Source: RI-43 sp033764725 (GTDB lineage Bacteria > Pseudomonadota > Alphaproteobacteria > Caulobacterales > Aquidulcibacteraceae). Taken from it: DNA of 64,000 nucleotides. The number at the start of each line of letters is the position of its first letter. Position 1 is the stretch's first letter. Shown piece by piece: positions 35,129 to 43,807 of the stretch. The notes under the pieces are model-generated. The model did not search any database and was not told the origin of the DNA. It saw only the letters and a list, made by a program, of their open reading frames with translations. Where the stretch lies: NCBI GenBank assembly GCA_033764725.1, contig JANRIR010000084.1:124001-188000 (forward strand), in the 5' to 3' direction. Made by a program: the position numbers and the translations under genes.

Positions 35129-36346
35129 GTGACGATCGTCGTGCTGCGCAACGCCCGCATTTGGGACGGCGTCTCTGAGGATTTGTGCGCCGGCGGCGAG
35201 GTTCTCATCGAGAATGGGCGCATCGGCGCCGTCGGCCGCGTGCGGATGGCGCGCACGCATGAGACGATCGACATGCGCGACCGCTTCGTCATGCCGGGGC
35301 TGATCGACGCGCATTTTCACGCTTATTGGGGGCCCGCGAGCGTGGCGCACGTGGAGACGCTGCCGCTGTCCTATCTCGCGCATCATGCGCGACGCCTATT
35401 GGAGAACGCGCTGCGTCGCGGCTTCACCACCGTACGCGACGCCGGCGGAGCCGATTGGGGCTTGTGGAAGGCGCATCAGGACGGACTGTTTGACGGCCCG
35501 CGACTGTTCTACGCCGGGCGCGCGCTGTCGCAGACCGGAGGCCACGGCGACGGCCGCATGCAGCATGTCGAGCCGTGCGGCTGCCGCTTCATCGCCAATC
35601 TCTCCGAAGTGGCCGATGGCGTCGACGACGTGCGCAAGGCGGCGCGCGAAACGCTGCGGCGCGGCGCGCACCACATCAAGATTTTCCTCTCCGGCGGCGT
35701 CGTGTCGCCGACCGACCCTTTGACGGCGCCGCAATATGGCGATGACGAAATCGCCGCGGTGGTCGAAGAAGCTGCACGCCGCGGGGCGTACGTCATGGCG
35801 CACGCCTACACCGCGGAGAGCGCGCTGCGCGGCGCCCGTCTCGGCGTGCGCAGCATCGAGCACGGCAATCTGATCGACGATGCGGCGGCTGAGGCCATGG
35901 CCCGAGCCGGCGTGTTCCTGACGCCGACGCTGATCACGTACGCCGCGCTGCGCGACAACGCCGAATCCCTGGGCTTGAGCGCCGAGTCCGCTGCGAAACT
36001 CGATCTCGTGGCCGAGCGCGGCGCAGACGCCGTGCGGCGCGCCCGCAAGGCCGGCGTGCAGATCGCCTTCGGCACCGACCTCGCAGGCCCGCTGCACAGC
36101 CTGCAGCGCGACGAATTTCGCATGCGTGCGGCCATCGAGGCCCCAATTGACATCCTGCGTTCGGCGACAAGCGTCGGCGCCGCGTTGCTGCAGCGCGGAG
36201 AGGAGATCGGCCGCCTCGCGGAGGGCGCGCTCGCCGACATCATCGCCGTCGATGGCGACCCACGCCAAGACATCTCAACGCTGTTCTCCGACCGGGCCGA
36301 TCCGCCCTTCATCATGCAGGCCGGGCGCGTCTTCGCGCAGCACTAG
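35129..36346 (+). CDS. Metal-dependent amidohydrolase of the prolidase/imidazolonepropionase-like group
   Basis: The 405-residue TIM-barrel enzyme shows all amidohydrolase landmarks. LIDAHFHAYWG gives the H-x-H ligands, HIKIFLSGGVVSP the Lys that bridges the metals after carboxylation, MAHAY and IEHG the next His ligands, and GTDLAGP the catalytic Asp. Close relatives in this group cleave the C-terminal residue of Xaa-Pro or Xaa-Arg/Lys dipeptides. A GTG start at 35129 follows AGGGAAAGG (35113-35121). Its 3' end overlaps the convergent S12 hydrolase gene by 72 nt. It is probably cotranscribed with the TonB receptor. A dipeptidase role is likely; residue preference is not known. Confidence 0.8.
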   Translation: MTIVVLRNARIWDGVSEDLCAGGEVLIENGRIGAVGRVRMARTHETIDMRDRFVMPGLIDAHFHAYWGPASVAHVETLPLSYLAHHARRLLENALRRGFTTVRDAGGADWGLWKAHQDGLFDGPRLFYAGRALSQTGGHGDGRMQHVEPCGCRFIANLSEVADGVDDVRKAARETLRRGAHHIKIFLSGGVVSPTDPLTAPQYGDDEIAAVVEEAARRGAYVMAHAYTAESALRGARLGVRSIEHGNLIDDAAAEAMARAGVFLTPTLITYAALRDNAESLGLSAESAAKLDLVAERGADAVRRARKAGVQIAFGTDLAGPLHSLQRDEFRMRAAIEAPIDILRSATSVGAALLQRGEEIGRLAEGALADIIAVDGDPRQDISTLFSDRADPPFIMQAGRVFAQH

Positions 36347-37495
36347 AGCGCGGGCGAGCATGACGCAGAGATCGTCCTGCAGCGACAGGGGCGCATCCCG
36401 TGCAGGCGGCGTCGCCGCCGATGCGGTGCGCGCTTCCGTCACCGCGGCGTAACCGCCGAAGCCCTGCGACGCATTGGCCTGATACGCGACGCACAGATCG
36501 TGCCGCGGAAAATAGGCGAACTGGCTTTGAAAACCTGGAAAATAGCCGCCGTGGCCGTAGCTTTCGCCCAGCGACGTGCGCGCGGCGAACAGGCCGAGAC
36601 CATACCCGCCGACATGTCCTTGCGTCCAGCTGAAACGATTGAGCGCAGCGACAGGCGCGACCCCGCCAAGGCGCCCGCTCGCATAGGCCCAGCCGAAGCG
36701 CGCGAGATCGGTCGCCGCCGTGATGAAGCCGCCGCCCGCCCATTCGATGCGCGGGGAATAGCGCAGGCCGCCGCCTTCGCCGACAAACGGCCGCGCGCCC
36801 GCATCGCCGAAGATGTGGCCGGTCGCGAGATTCAATGCGCGACGCGCGATGGCGGGCTCGGTGGCGCGCAGGTCGAGCGGCGCCAGCACGAGGCGCATCG
36901 CCAAGTCGTAGAGGGTCTCTCCGGTCGCAGCCTCGATGGCCAGTCCGGCGAGCACATAATTCGTGTCCGAATAGGCGAACCCAGCGCCGGGCGCATGCAG
37001 CGCGGGCGCGTCGAGGATAAAGCGCAGCGCCTGCTCCGGCGTCAGCCACGCGTCCGGACCTTCCGCATCGAACAGCGCCGCAAGCGCTTGCGCCAATGCG
37101 GGCGTTCCCATGTGATCGGGAAGGCCGCTGGCGTGCGACAAGAGCAGCCGCAGCGTCAATGCGTCAGCGTTTGCGATGCGGCGAAACCAATCGCGCGCGC
37201 CGAGCCAGGTCGAAACCGGCTGGTCAAGCGCGATCGCGCCGGATTTGGCGAGCAACGCCGCCGTCGCCGCGAAAATCGATTTTCCCGTCGAGCCGCCGGG
37301 CATCCGATGCTGCGGCGTCATCGCTGCGCCGCGCGCTTCATCGTCAAAGCCGACGGCGCAGACGAGAACGCGCCCATCCCGCACGGCGGCGGCGGTGAGA
37401 CCCGGCGCCTTGATTGCGCCGCGCACGGCTGAAGCGGCCTCCTCGAATGCGCAACCACGCGAGGCGTCGGCGAAGGACAACGTGTTCACGCGCAA
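36275..37495 (-). CDS. Beta-lactamase-fold serine hydrolase (S12 type), copy 1
   Basis: The protein of about 406 residues has the serine penicillin-recognising fold. PGGSTGKSIFA contains the S-x-x-K nucleophile motif (Ser69, Lys72 from the first start). FAYSDTNYVL carries Y-x-N, and YGHGGYFPG is the H-x-G equivalent of KTG. Such enzymes act as esterases, D-aminopeptidases, amidases or carboxypeptidases. No signal peptide is clear. The start is uncertain: TTG at 37495 or GTG at 37489, neither with a good ribosome site. The operator-like site 6 lies just upstream, and the gene follows the TetR gene on the same strand. Confidence 0.75.
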   Translation of the reverse strand: MRVNTLSFADASRGCAFEEAASAVRGAIKAPGLTAAAVRDGRVLVCAVGFDDEARGAAMTPQHRMPGGSTGKSIFAATAALLAKSGAIALDQPVSTWLGARDWFRRIANADALTLRLLLSHASGLPDHMGTPALAQALAALFDAEGPDAWLTPEQALRFILDAPALHAPGAGFAYSDTNYVLAGLAIEAATGETLYDLAMRLVLAPLDLRATEPAIARRALNLATGHIFGDAGARPFVGEGGGLRYSPRIEWAGGGFITAATDLARFGWAYASGRLGGVAPVAALNRFSWTQGHVGGYGLGLFAARTSLGESYGHGGYFPGFQSQFAYFPRHDLCVAYQANASQGFGGYAAVTEARTASAATPPARDAPLSLQDDLCVMLARALVLREDAPGLHDEGRIGPVGEQR

Positions 37496-37525
37496 AGCTT
37501 AGGCGCAGGCGCGGCCGGCGTCCAA

Positions 37526-37553
37526 CAATAATATAATCTTCTTATGTTTTATT
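37526..37553 (-). promoter_or_regulatory. Operator-like site 6 (ACATWA-N5-TTAT family)
   Basis: It reads ATATAA-TCTTC-TTAT; ATAA and TTAT are inverted arms (37533-37545). It lies about 35 nt upstream of the S12 hydrolase and overlaps the stop codon of the second TetR gene, so the hydrolase may have its own regulated promoter. It is very similar to site 4. Confidence 0.6.
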
Positions 37554-38214
37554 CGACCTTGGCGGGCCGGAACAGGACGGGGCGCCAATGCGCCCACATC
37601 TCCTCTTCCAGGCGTTGGGGCCGCTTCGTGATCGGCCGCATTGTCGAATCGTCGCCGAAATAGAGATTTTCCAGAAAGCCCTCGAGGCCGGAAAGCAGCA
37701 AATGGACGTCGAGATAATCGATCGGCGCGGGCTTTCCCGCGCGCCCGCGACGCTCCGCGAGGCGCCCAAGGAGCAACGCGACAACGCGTTTGCGCGCCTC
37801 GATCCAGGCGCGATAGACGTCCATGCTCTTGGGCACAAGGATGTAATTGGCCCGGAACATCGCCGGATTGCGCACGCACGCGTCGATCGAGGCGCGCAGA
37901 ATCAGCCGCGAAAGACCCTCCAGGTCCTCCGCAGCGCCGCGATCGGCGATCGCGCCGTAGAATTCCGCCACATGGTCGATCGCCATCTCTTCGAGCGCGG
38001 CGTCCTTGTTGGCGAAGTGAAAATAAAACGCGCCGATGGTGAAACCTGTCTTGGCGCAGATGTCCTCGAGCGTGAAGTCGAGAGACTGGCGCTGCGCAAT
38101 GAGCTCGGCGATCGCCGCCTTGATCGCGGCGCGCGTGCGCCCGCCTTTTGTCAGCCTGGCGTCGGCGCCGGCGGCGGGCTTTGCGGGCTTGCGCCGTGCG
38201 GGCGTCTTTTTCAT
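37549..38214 (-). CDS. TetR family transcriptional regulator, island regulator 2
   Basis: The 221-residue protein begins with a basic tail (MKKTPARRKPAKPAAG) and then a TetR helix-turn-helix: TRAAIKAAIAELIAQ, TLEDICAKTGFTIG and AFYFHFANKDAALEE. The recognition helix is close to that of the regulator at 28343. The start overlaps the substrate-binding protein stop by 4 nt, making it the last gene of the peptide ABC operon. That position suggests feedback control of the operon by an imported compound. The ATG at 38214 was preferred to a TTG at 38229. Confidence 0.85.
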   Translation of the reverse strand: MKKTPARRKPAKPAAGADARLTKGGRTRAAIKAAIAELIAQRQSLDFTLEDICAKTGFTIGAFYFHFANKDAALEEMAIDHVAEFYGAIADRGAAEDLEGLSRLILRASIDACVRNPAMFRANYILVPKSMDVYRAWIEARKRVVALLLGRLAERRGRAGKPAPIDYLDVHLLLSGLEGFLENLYFGDDSTMRPITKRPQRLEEEMWAHWRPVLFRPAKVE

Positions 38215-39758
38215 GGGGCGCGTGTCCAATCGATGATGTTCATATAGGTGGTCTGATAAGGATTCATGCGCACGCCCTGCAGATCGCGCCGGTGCGCGGC
38301 CAGCGGCAACGTGGCATAGAGCATCACCACAGGTCTTTCTTCAAGCAGCCGCGCCTCGATTGCGCCATAGGCGGCGGCGCGCGCGACAGGATCGGTCTGG
38401 GCGAGCGCCGCGTCGAGGGCGGCGTCGAAGGCCGGATCGCCGAACCGCGAGGCATTCACCCCCGATTCGATATAGCGCGTCGAGAATGCAAGATTGAAGA
38501 AGATCGCGGGATCGGGGACGTCCATCACCCATCCGTCATAGAACAGGTCGAAATCGCCCGTCGCGCGCGTCGCTTGAATGGCCGACGGCGCAAGACGCTG
38601 CAAGGTCACGTTCAGCCCTGCCTCGCGCAATTGCGCCTGGATGAATTCGGCGACCGGGCCATAGGCCGTCACCATCATGCGCAGCGCAACGCTGGGATCA
38701 TACCCTGCCTCCGCGAGCAGCCGGCGCGCGCCGTCCAGATCGCGCGTCTGCGGCGGACGATCCGAACGCGCGCCGGGCACATTCGCCGGCAGGTAGCCCG
38801 TCATCGGCCCCACCTGTCCCGCCAGCACATCATTGCGCAAGGCTTCATAATCGATCGCCATCGCGATCGCCTGACGCACGCGCCGATCGGCGAGCGCCGG
38901 CGACTTCGTGTTGATGGTGATGAAACGCATGTCCATCGTGAAATCGGCGCGCGCGACCACAACATCGGGAATGCTTGCATAATTGCGCGAGGCCACGGCG
39001 CCGAGCCCGCCGACATAGTCCACGTCGCCGCGTTCGAGCTTCAGGCGGCGCGTGCCATCATTGGGAATGACCGAGAACACCACGCGCTCGAACTGCCGCG
39101 GCTTCGTCGATGCGTTGGGATTGGCCGTCAGCGTCAAATCCTGGCCGCGCCGCCAAGCGCTCAGCTGGAACGGACCCGATCCCGCCGTGTTGGCGCCAAG
39201 CCAGGCGAGCGCATTGTCGGTTCCCGCATTCGCCTGAACGACCGACGGATTGACGATCGAGAACGACGGCAACGCCAGCATCATGGGCGCGGCGGGAAAC
39301 GGCTGGGTCAGCGTCATTTGCACAGTGCGCGCATCGACTGCCTCGACGCCGCCGAGCCAATAAAGGGTCTGGTCTGCAGCCCGGCCGACGGCGCGAATGC
39401 GGTCGAAGGAATATTTTACGGCTTGCGCGGTCACCGGCGTTCCGTCGGCGAAGGCGGGGCCCTCGCGCAGAACGAACGTCAAGGTCAGGCCGTCCTCGCT
39501 GAAGGTCCAACTTTCGGCGAGTTCACCCATGATGCGGCCGTCCTGGGACGTCGCATCGACGGCGGTGAGCTGCTGATAGAGCAGATCCAGAATGGCGCCG
39601 TCGAAGCTGCTCGACGTATTGGCTGGATCGAGCGAGACTGGATCGGCGCCGATGGCGATGATCACTTCAGCTGCTGGATCGCCGCGCTCCGACTGCGCTT
39701 GACAGGCAGCCAGCGCGCAGGCGGCGGCCAATGTTATGAACAGACGTCGCGCGATCAT
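38211..39758 (-). CDS. Peptide ABC transporter substrate-binding lipoprotein (SBP family 5)
   Basis: The 515-residue protein has a lipoprotein signal (MIARRLFITLAAACALAAC). The mature part has IGADPVSLDPANTSSSFDGA and LAESWTFSEDGLTLTFVLREG, both typical of the DppA/OppA/NikA family, followed by DPVARAAAYGAIEARLLEERP near the C-terminus. It should bind its ligand in the periplasm and hand it to the permeases encoded downstream of the operon promoter. The family takes di- and oligopeptides, but some members bind nickel, sugars or opines. Gene order with two ATPases, two permeases and a D-aminopeptidase supports peptides. It overlaps its neighbours by 4 nt on each side. Confidence 0.87.
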   Translation of the reverse strand: MIARRLFITLAAACALAACQAQSERGDPAAEVIIAIGADPVSLDPANTSSSFDGAILDLLYQQLTAVDATSQDGRIMGELAESWTFSEDGLTLTFVLREGPAFADGTPVTAQAVKYSFDRIRAVGRAADQTLYWLGGVEAVDARTVQMTLTQPFPAAPMMLALPSFSIVNPSVVQANAGTDNALAWLGANTAGSGPFQLSAWRRGQDLTLTANPNASTKPRQFERVVFSVIPNDGTRRLKLERGDVDYVGGLGAVASRNYASIPDVVVARADFTMDMRFITINTKSPALADRRVRQAIAMAIDYEALRNDVLAGQVGPMTGYLPANVPGARSDRPPQTRDLDGARRLLAEAGYDPSVALRMMVTAYGPVAEFIQAQLREAGLNVTLQRLAPSAIQATRATGDFDLFYDGWVMDVPDPAIFFNLAFSTRYIESGVNASRFGDPAFDAALDAALAQTDPVARAAAYGAIEARLLEERPVVMLYATLPLAAHRRDLQGVRMNPYQTTYMNIIDWTRAP

Positions 39759-41410
39759 GATCCGCTCCCGAAATGCTGCGCCGGCGTGCGGCTCCATCTC
39801 ATGAACCGCTCCGCTTGTGCGGAACAGCCGACGCGCCGATAGGGATAGCGCAAGAGTCGCGTCATCGTGACCTCCATAATGTGCGGCGCATCGGTGAGAT
39901 CCGGCCAGAACAAGTGCAGATCGAGCGGCGCGTCATCCGCGCTTCCAGCGTGCGCGAAAGCACGCCAGACGGCGCGATGCAGCGGCTTCAAAGCCAGCGG
40001 CGCCGCCTGCGGCCATGCGGCCCCGACCTGCACGACCGCGCCTTCGCCGACGCGCGCGATCGCGATGCAGCCCGGCAGCGCATCGGCTTCATAGACGCCT
40101 GCAATGGCCGCGCTATCGGCGCCCTCGGGGTCGGCGCGCCGGTAATGGGCCTGCGCCTCGCCCTCGGTGAAGCGCACGCTCGCCGGCGCATCCTCGCCGA
40201 TCGCATCGAACGCCATCCTGATCGGCTCGACGCCGACCGTGCGGATGAAGTCGCCATCCGGCGCCCGCGGCACGCGTCGCCCTTCATAAGCAATTTCGCC
40301 GTTCGCGCCGGAGAGCGCCAACCCGTGGCCGTTTGCAACATCGACATAGTGCGCGCGCCATGCCTGGGGCGGCGCGTCGCGCGCGATGAGGCGCGGCGTG
40401 GCGCCGGGATCGGGCGCGAGATCAAAGGCCAGGCACAAGGCCTCGCGCGCACGCTCGTACCAATTGAGATCGTTTCGATTGGCAAGAAGGATCACTGTCG
40501 CATCGAGGCTTGGAACGTGGATGAAATCGCTCGCCCAACCGCGCAGGCCGCCAGCATGGCCGAACGTTTCCAAGCCCGACAAACGCTTGCGCTCGACGCC
40601 AAGCCCGTAGCCCGACGCATAATCGCCCGCCGCGAATCCCGGCGCAGTCATCTGCGGCCAGACGGGATCGCGCCGCAGCGCCGCCGCCCACTTCACAAGA
40701 TCCTCGACCGTCGAGGCGACGCCGCCCGCCGCCGTCGCCTCGGCGAGATACTCGAGCGGCTGCAGCGTCTCGTCGCGCAGCGCGTGGCCAACGCCAAGAT
40801 CGCCTTCCGCCCAGACGTCGCGCGCGAGAAAGTCGCTGCGTGTCATGTGCGCGGGCGCAAACACGATCTTGTCAAGCAGCGCCGCGAAGGATTGGCCCGA
40901 GACCGCTTCGGCGATGCACTGCAGCAGGGTGTATCCTGTATTGGAATAAAGCGTCCTGGCGCCCCGCGCGAAATTGAGCCGCGTTTGCGCGGCGATCAGC
41001 GCCAAGCGCTGATCCAGACTGTGCGCGGATTCAGCGCCGGCCCCATGCGCGAGATAAACGAGTGGAAACTCCTCCAAGAGTCCGGACCGCATGCACAGCA
41101 TGTGGCGCAAGGTGACGTCGGCTTGCGGCGGGGCCAGCCAGTCGAGATAGTCTCCTGCGCGGGCGTCGAGCGCCACCCTGCCCGCGGACGCCAGATGCAG
41201 GATCACCTGCGCCGCCATCGGCTTCGACAGCGAGGCGATCCGCGCGCGCGTGCGCAGCGACCACGCCTCTTTGCGGCGAGGATGGGCGAGCCCGGCCGTG
41301 CGCGTCGCCACCACCGCGTCGCCGACAATCAGCGCCGCCGCGCCCCCTGGAGCGCCGGGATCGATGTCGCTGAAGATGAAATCCAGCGCCGCGGAGGCTT
41401 TCTCCCTCAT
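39755..41410 (-). CDS. D-aminopeptidase of the DAP type (S12 serine peptidase)
   Basis: The 551-residue protein has an N-terminal beta-lactamase-like domain and a C-terminal part of about 190 residues. Active-site candidates are Ser60 and Lys63 (ASLSKPM), Tyr155 (YSNTGY) and His285 (FGHAGG). The D-aminopeptidase DAP of Ochrobactrum anthropi, about 520 residues, uses Ser62, Lys65, Tyr153 and His287, so both spacing and length agree, including its two C-terminal barrel domains. DAP removes N-terminal D-residues from peptides. No signal peptide is seen, which fits action after import. It lies inside the ABC operon between the ATPase and binding-protein genes with 4-nt overlaps. Substrate preference is inferred from family match. 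Confidence 0.76.
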   Translation of the reverse strand: MREKASAALDFIFSDIDPGAPGGAAALIVGDAVVATRTAGLAHPRRKEAWSLRTRARIASLSKPMAAQVILHLASAGRVALDARAGDYLDWLAPPQADVTLRHMLCMRSGLLEEFPLVYLAHGAGAESAHSLDQRLALIAAQTRLNFARGARTLYSNTGYTLLQCIAEAVSGQSFAALLDKIVFAPAHMTRSDFLARDVWAEGDLGVGHALRDETLQPLEYLAEATAAGGVASTVEDLVKWAAALRRDPVWPQMTAPGFAAGDYASGYGLGVERKRLSGLETFGHAGGLRGWASDFIHVPSLDATVILLANRNDLNWYERAREALCLAFDLAPDPGATPRLIARDAPPQAWRAHYVDVANGHGLALSGANGEIAYEGRRVPRAPDGDFIRTVGVEPIRMAFDAIGEDAPASVRFTEGEAQAHYRRADPEGADSAAIAGVYEADALPGCIAIARVGEGAVVQVGAAWPQAAPLALKPLHRAVWRAFAHAGSADDAPLDLHLFWPDLTDAPHIMEVTMTRLLRYPYRRVGCSAQAERFMRWSRTPAQHFGSGS

Positions 41411-42180
41411 CGGCGTATGCTCAAGCGCGCCGCCGCTCCAACGAGGGCTCTGGTGTAATCCTGCTTGGGGTCTGAGAAAATTTCATCCGCGCTCCCCGCC
41501 TCCACCACGCGTCCGTCGCGCATGACGGCGATCCGCGTGCACAGATGACGTACGACGTCGAGATCGTGGCTGATCATAACCAGCGACAGCCCGCGCCGCT
41601 CCTGCACGTCAAGCAGCAGATCGAGCACCTGCGCCTGCACGGAAACGTCGAGCGCGGAGGTCGGCTCGTCCAGAACCAGCACGTCAGGCTTGACCGCAAG
41701 CGCACGCGCGAGCGCGACGCGCTGGCGCTGGCCGCCGGAAAGCTCATGCGGCTTGCGATCGAGGAAGGCGCCGCTCATCGCCATCTCCGCCAGCAGCGCT
41801 TCAGCGGTTGCGCGCAAACCGGCTGGGCGCGCTGCGCCGCGCAGGGCGAGGCCCTCGGTGACGCTGCGCCAAACCGGCCATGTGGGATCGAGCGATGCGG
41901 CGGGATCCTGGAACACGATCTGCAAGGCGTTCAGCTGCGCGGGCGTGCGCCTGCGCACGTGGGGAGAAAGCTTTTTTCCGTGCAGAAACACATCGCCAGA
42001 CTGCGCGGTCTCCAATCCGAGTGCGACGGCCGCGAGACTGCTCTTTCCCGATCCCGATTCTCCCACGACGCCCACGCATTCGCCGACGCCGACATGCAAC
42101 GACACATCATCCAGCGCGGGCTTCGTGCGGCCGCGATAGGTCAAGCGGATGTGCTCCAGCGCGAGCGCGGCGGCGGTCAT
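41407..42180 (-). CDS. Peptide ABC transporter ATP-binding protein (DppF-like)
   Basis: The 257-residue ATPase has Walker A GESGSGKSS (about 39-47), FQDPAASLDP as Q-loop, LSGGQRQRVALARAL as signature, and VLVLDEPTSALD as Walker B with the D-loop, then ISHDLDVV as the H-loop. The oligopeptide C-terminal extension is short. It pairs with the neighbouring DppD-like ATPase to drive uptake through the two permeases. Overlaps of 4 nt occur at both ends. Confidence 0.92.
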   Translation of the reverse strand: MTAAALALEHIRLTYRGRTKPALDDVSLHVGVGECVGVVGESGSGKSSLAAVALGLETAQSGDVFLHGKKLSPHVRRRTPAQLNALQIVFQDPAASLDPTWPVWRSVTEGLALRGAARPAGLRATAEALLAEMAMSGAFLDRKPHELSGGQRQRVALARALAVKPDVLVLDEPTSALDVSVQAQVLDLLLDVQERRGLSLVMISHDLDVVRHLCTRIAVMRDGRVVEAGSADEIFSDPKQDYTRALVGAAARLSIRR

Positions 42181-42998
42181 GGCGCGGCCCGTTGCGTCAG
42201 CCGCGTGCGCGGCGGCGCAGCGCCTGGCAGGGCGGCGAGCAGCGCGCGCGTATAGGCATGCTGCGGCGCCGACAGGATTTCACTCGTTGCGCCGCTCTCG
42301 ACGATCGTTCCCGTGCGCATCACGATCAAGCGATCGCACAGACGCTGCGCCACGCCGAGATTGTGCGTGATGAACAGAACGCTCAACCCGTCGGCGCGTG
42401 CGGTGGATTCGATGAGGTCAAGAATTTGCGCCTGCACCGTCACATCGAGCGCAGTCGTCGGCTCATCGGCGATCAACAGCTTCGGCTTCGCCAGGAGCGC
42501 CATCGCCAGAAGCGCGCGCTGGCGCTGTCCGCCCGAGAGCTGAAACGGGTACGCGCGAAGAATCGTCTCTGGGTCGGCGAAACCCATGCGTTGCAGAGCG
42601 CTCGCCGCTGCCGCATGGGCTTCGCGCGGCGCGATCCGCGGCTGTATCAGCCGCATATGGCGGCCGATGCGCATGATCGGGTTCAGCGCCGACATCGGAT
42701 CCTGCGGTGCGAACGCGACTTCCCGCCCCCGCAGCGACAGCCATTCCTTTTCCGACAGGCGCGTCATGTCGCGGCCGTCGAAGACGAGCGCGTCGGCGGA
42801 GACGCGCGCCGCCCGCGGCGGCAGGAGGCCGAGCAGCGCGGTCGCGGTCGCGCTTTTGCCCGAGCCGCTTTCGCCGACGCATCCAAGGATTTCGCCGCGC
42901 GCAATGTCAAATGAGACGCCATCGACCGCATGCGACCAGCTTTGTCCGCTGCGAAACGCGACGCGCAGATCCGCGACCTGAAGAAGCGGCGCGCTCAT
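42177..42998 (-). CDS. Peptide ABC transporter ATP-binding protein (DppD-like)
   Basis: The 273-residue ATPase contains Walker A GESGSGKSA, FAPQDPMSALNPIMRIG as the Q-loop typical of the Dpp/Opp family, FQLSGGQRQRALLAMAL as signature, and LLIADEPTTALDVTVQAQ as Walker B. ITHNLGVA follows as the H-loop, and the C-terminal HAYTRALLAALPG is the oligopeptide-transporter tail. The ATG at 42998 gives a 4-nt overlap with the permease gene. It is the second ATPase of the importer. Confidence 0.92.
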   Translation of the reverse strand: MSAPLLQVADLRVAFRSGQSWSHAVDGVSFDIARGEILGCVGESGSGKSATATALLGLLPPRAARVSADALVFDGRDMTRLSEKEWLSLRGREVAFAPQDPMSALNPIMRIGRHMRLIQPRIAPREAHAAAASALQRMGFADPETILRAYPFQLSGGQRQRALLAMALLAKPKLLIADEPTTALDVTVQAQILDLIESTARADGLSVLFITHNLGVAQRLCDRLIVMRTGTIVESGATSEILSAPQHAYTRALLAALPGAAPPRTRLTQRAAP

Positions 42999-43807
42999 GC
43001 ATCGCCCCGCGGATCGAGCCAGTCGCGCAAGCCGTCGCCCAGAAGATTGAACCCCAGCGCCGAAAGCGCCACCGCAATCCCCGGAAACACTGCGACCCAC
43101 CATTCGGTCAAAAGCGTTTGGCTGCCGTCGAAAATCAGAGCGCCCCATTCCGCCATCGGGGGCTGCGCGCCGAGGCCCACGAAGCTGAGCGCGCTCGCGG
43201 CAAGCACCGCGCCGGAGAGCCCCATCGTGCCGTACACCGCAAGCACCGGCGCGAGATTGGGCGCGATGTGGCGCACCGCGAGCCACAAGGGGCCGGCGCC
43301 CATCGCGCGCGCCGCCTTCACGAAGCCGCGCTCGCGCAAGGTCAGCGTTTCGCCGCGCACCAGCCGCACATAAAACGGGATGCTCAGCACGCCCAGCGCC
43401 AGCGTCAGATTGACGAGCGACGGCCCAAGCGCGGCGGTGAGCGCAAGCGCGATGACGAGACCCGGCAACGCCATCACGATCTCGGTGACGCGCATCACGA
43501 TCTGTTCGGTCGCGCCGCCGATGAGCGCCGCAAGCGCGCCGATCAAGGCGCCGCCGCCGAGGCCGATCGCCACGATGCCGACCGCCGAGAGCAGCGATGG
43601 CCGCGCGCCATGCACGATGCGTGAGAACACATCGCGCCCCAGCCCATCGGCGCCGGCCCAATGCGTCGCGGACGGCGGCGCAAAGGCCATGCCCGAGTCC
43701 ACCGCATTCGGCGGATACGGCGCAATCCAGGGCGCCAGCAGCGCACACGCCCCCAGGGCAGCCACGATCGCCGCGCCGGCATACAGGACGAATGGCGGGC
43801 GGCGCAT
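42995..43807 (-). CDS. Peptide ABC transporter permease (DppC-like)
   Basis: The 270-residue membrane protein has about six helices. HWAGADGLGRDVFSRIVHGARPSL is the N-terminal family signature seen in part here (HWAGADGLGRD), and AARAMGAGPLWLAVRHIAPN is the EAA-type loop that contacts the ATPase. GLGAQPPMAEWGALI marks the C-terminal periplasmic loop of DppC/OppC. ATG at 43807 overlaps the DppB stop by one base; a GTG at 43810 is the alternative. It forms the membrane channel together with the DppB-like protein. Confidence 0.91.
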   Translation of the reverse strand: MRRPPFVLYAGAAIVAALGACALLAPWIAPYPPNAVDSGMAFAPPSATHWAGADGLGRDVFSRIVHGARPSLLSAVGIVAIGLGGGALIGALAALIGGATEQIVMRVTEIVMALPGLVIALALTAALGPSLVNLTLALGVLSIPFYVRLVRGETLTLRERGFVKAARAMGAGPLWLAVRHIAPNLAPVLAVYGTMGLSGAVLAASALSFVGLGAQPPMAEWGALIFDGSQTLLTEWWVAVFPGIAVALSALGFNLLGDGLRDWLDPRGDA

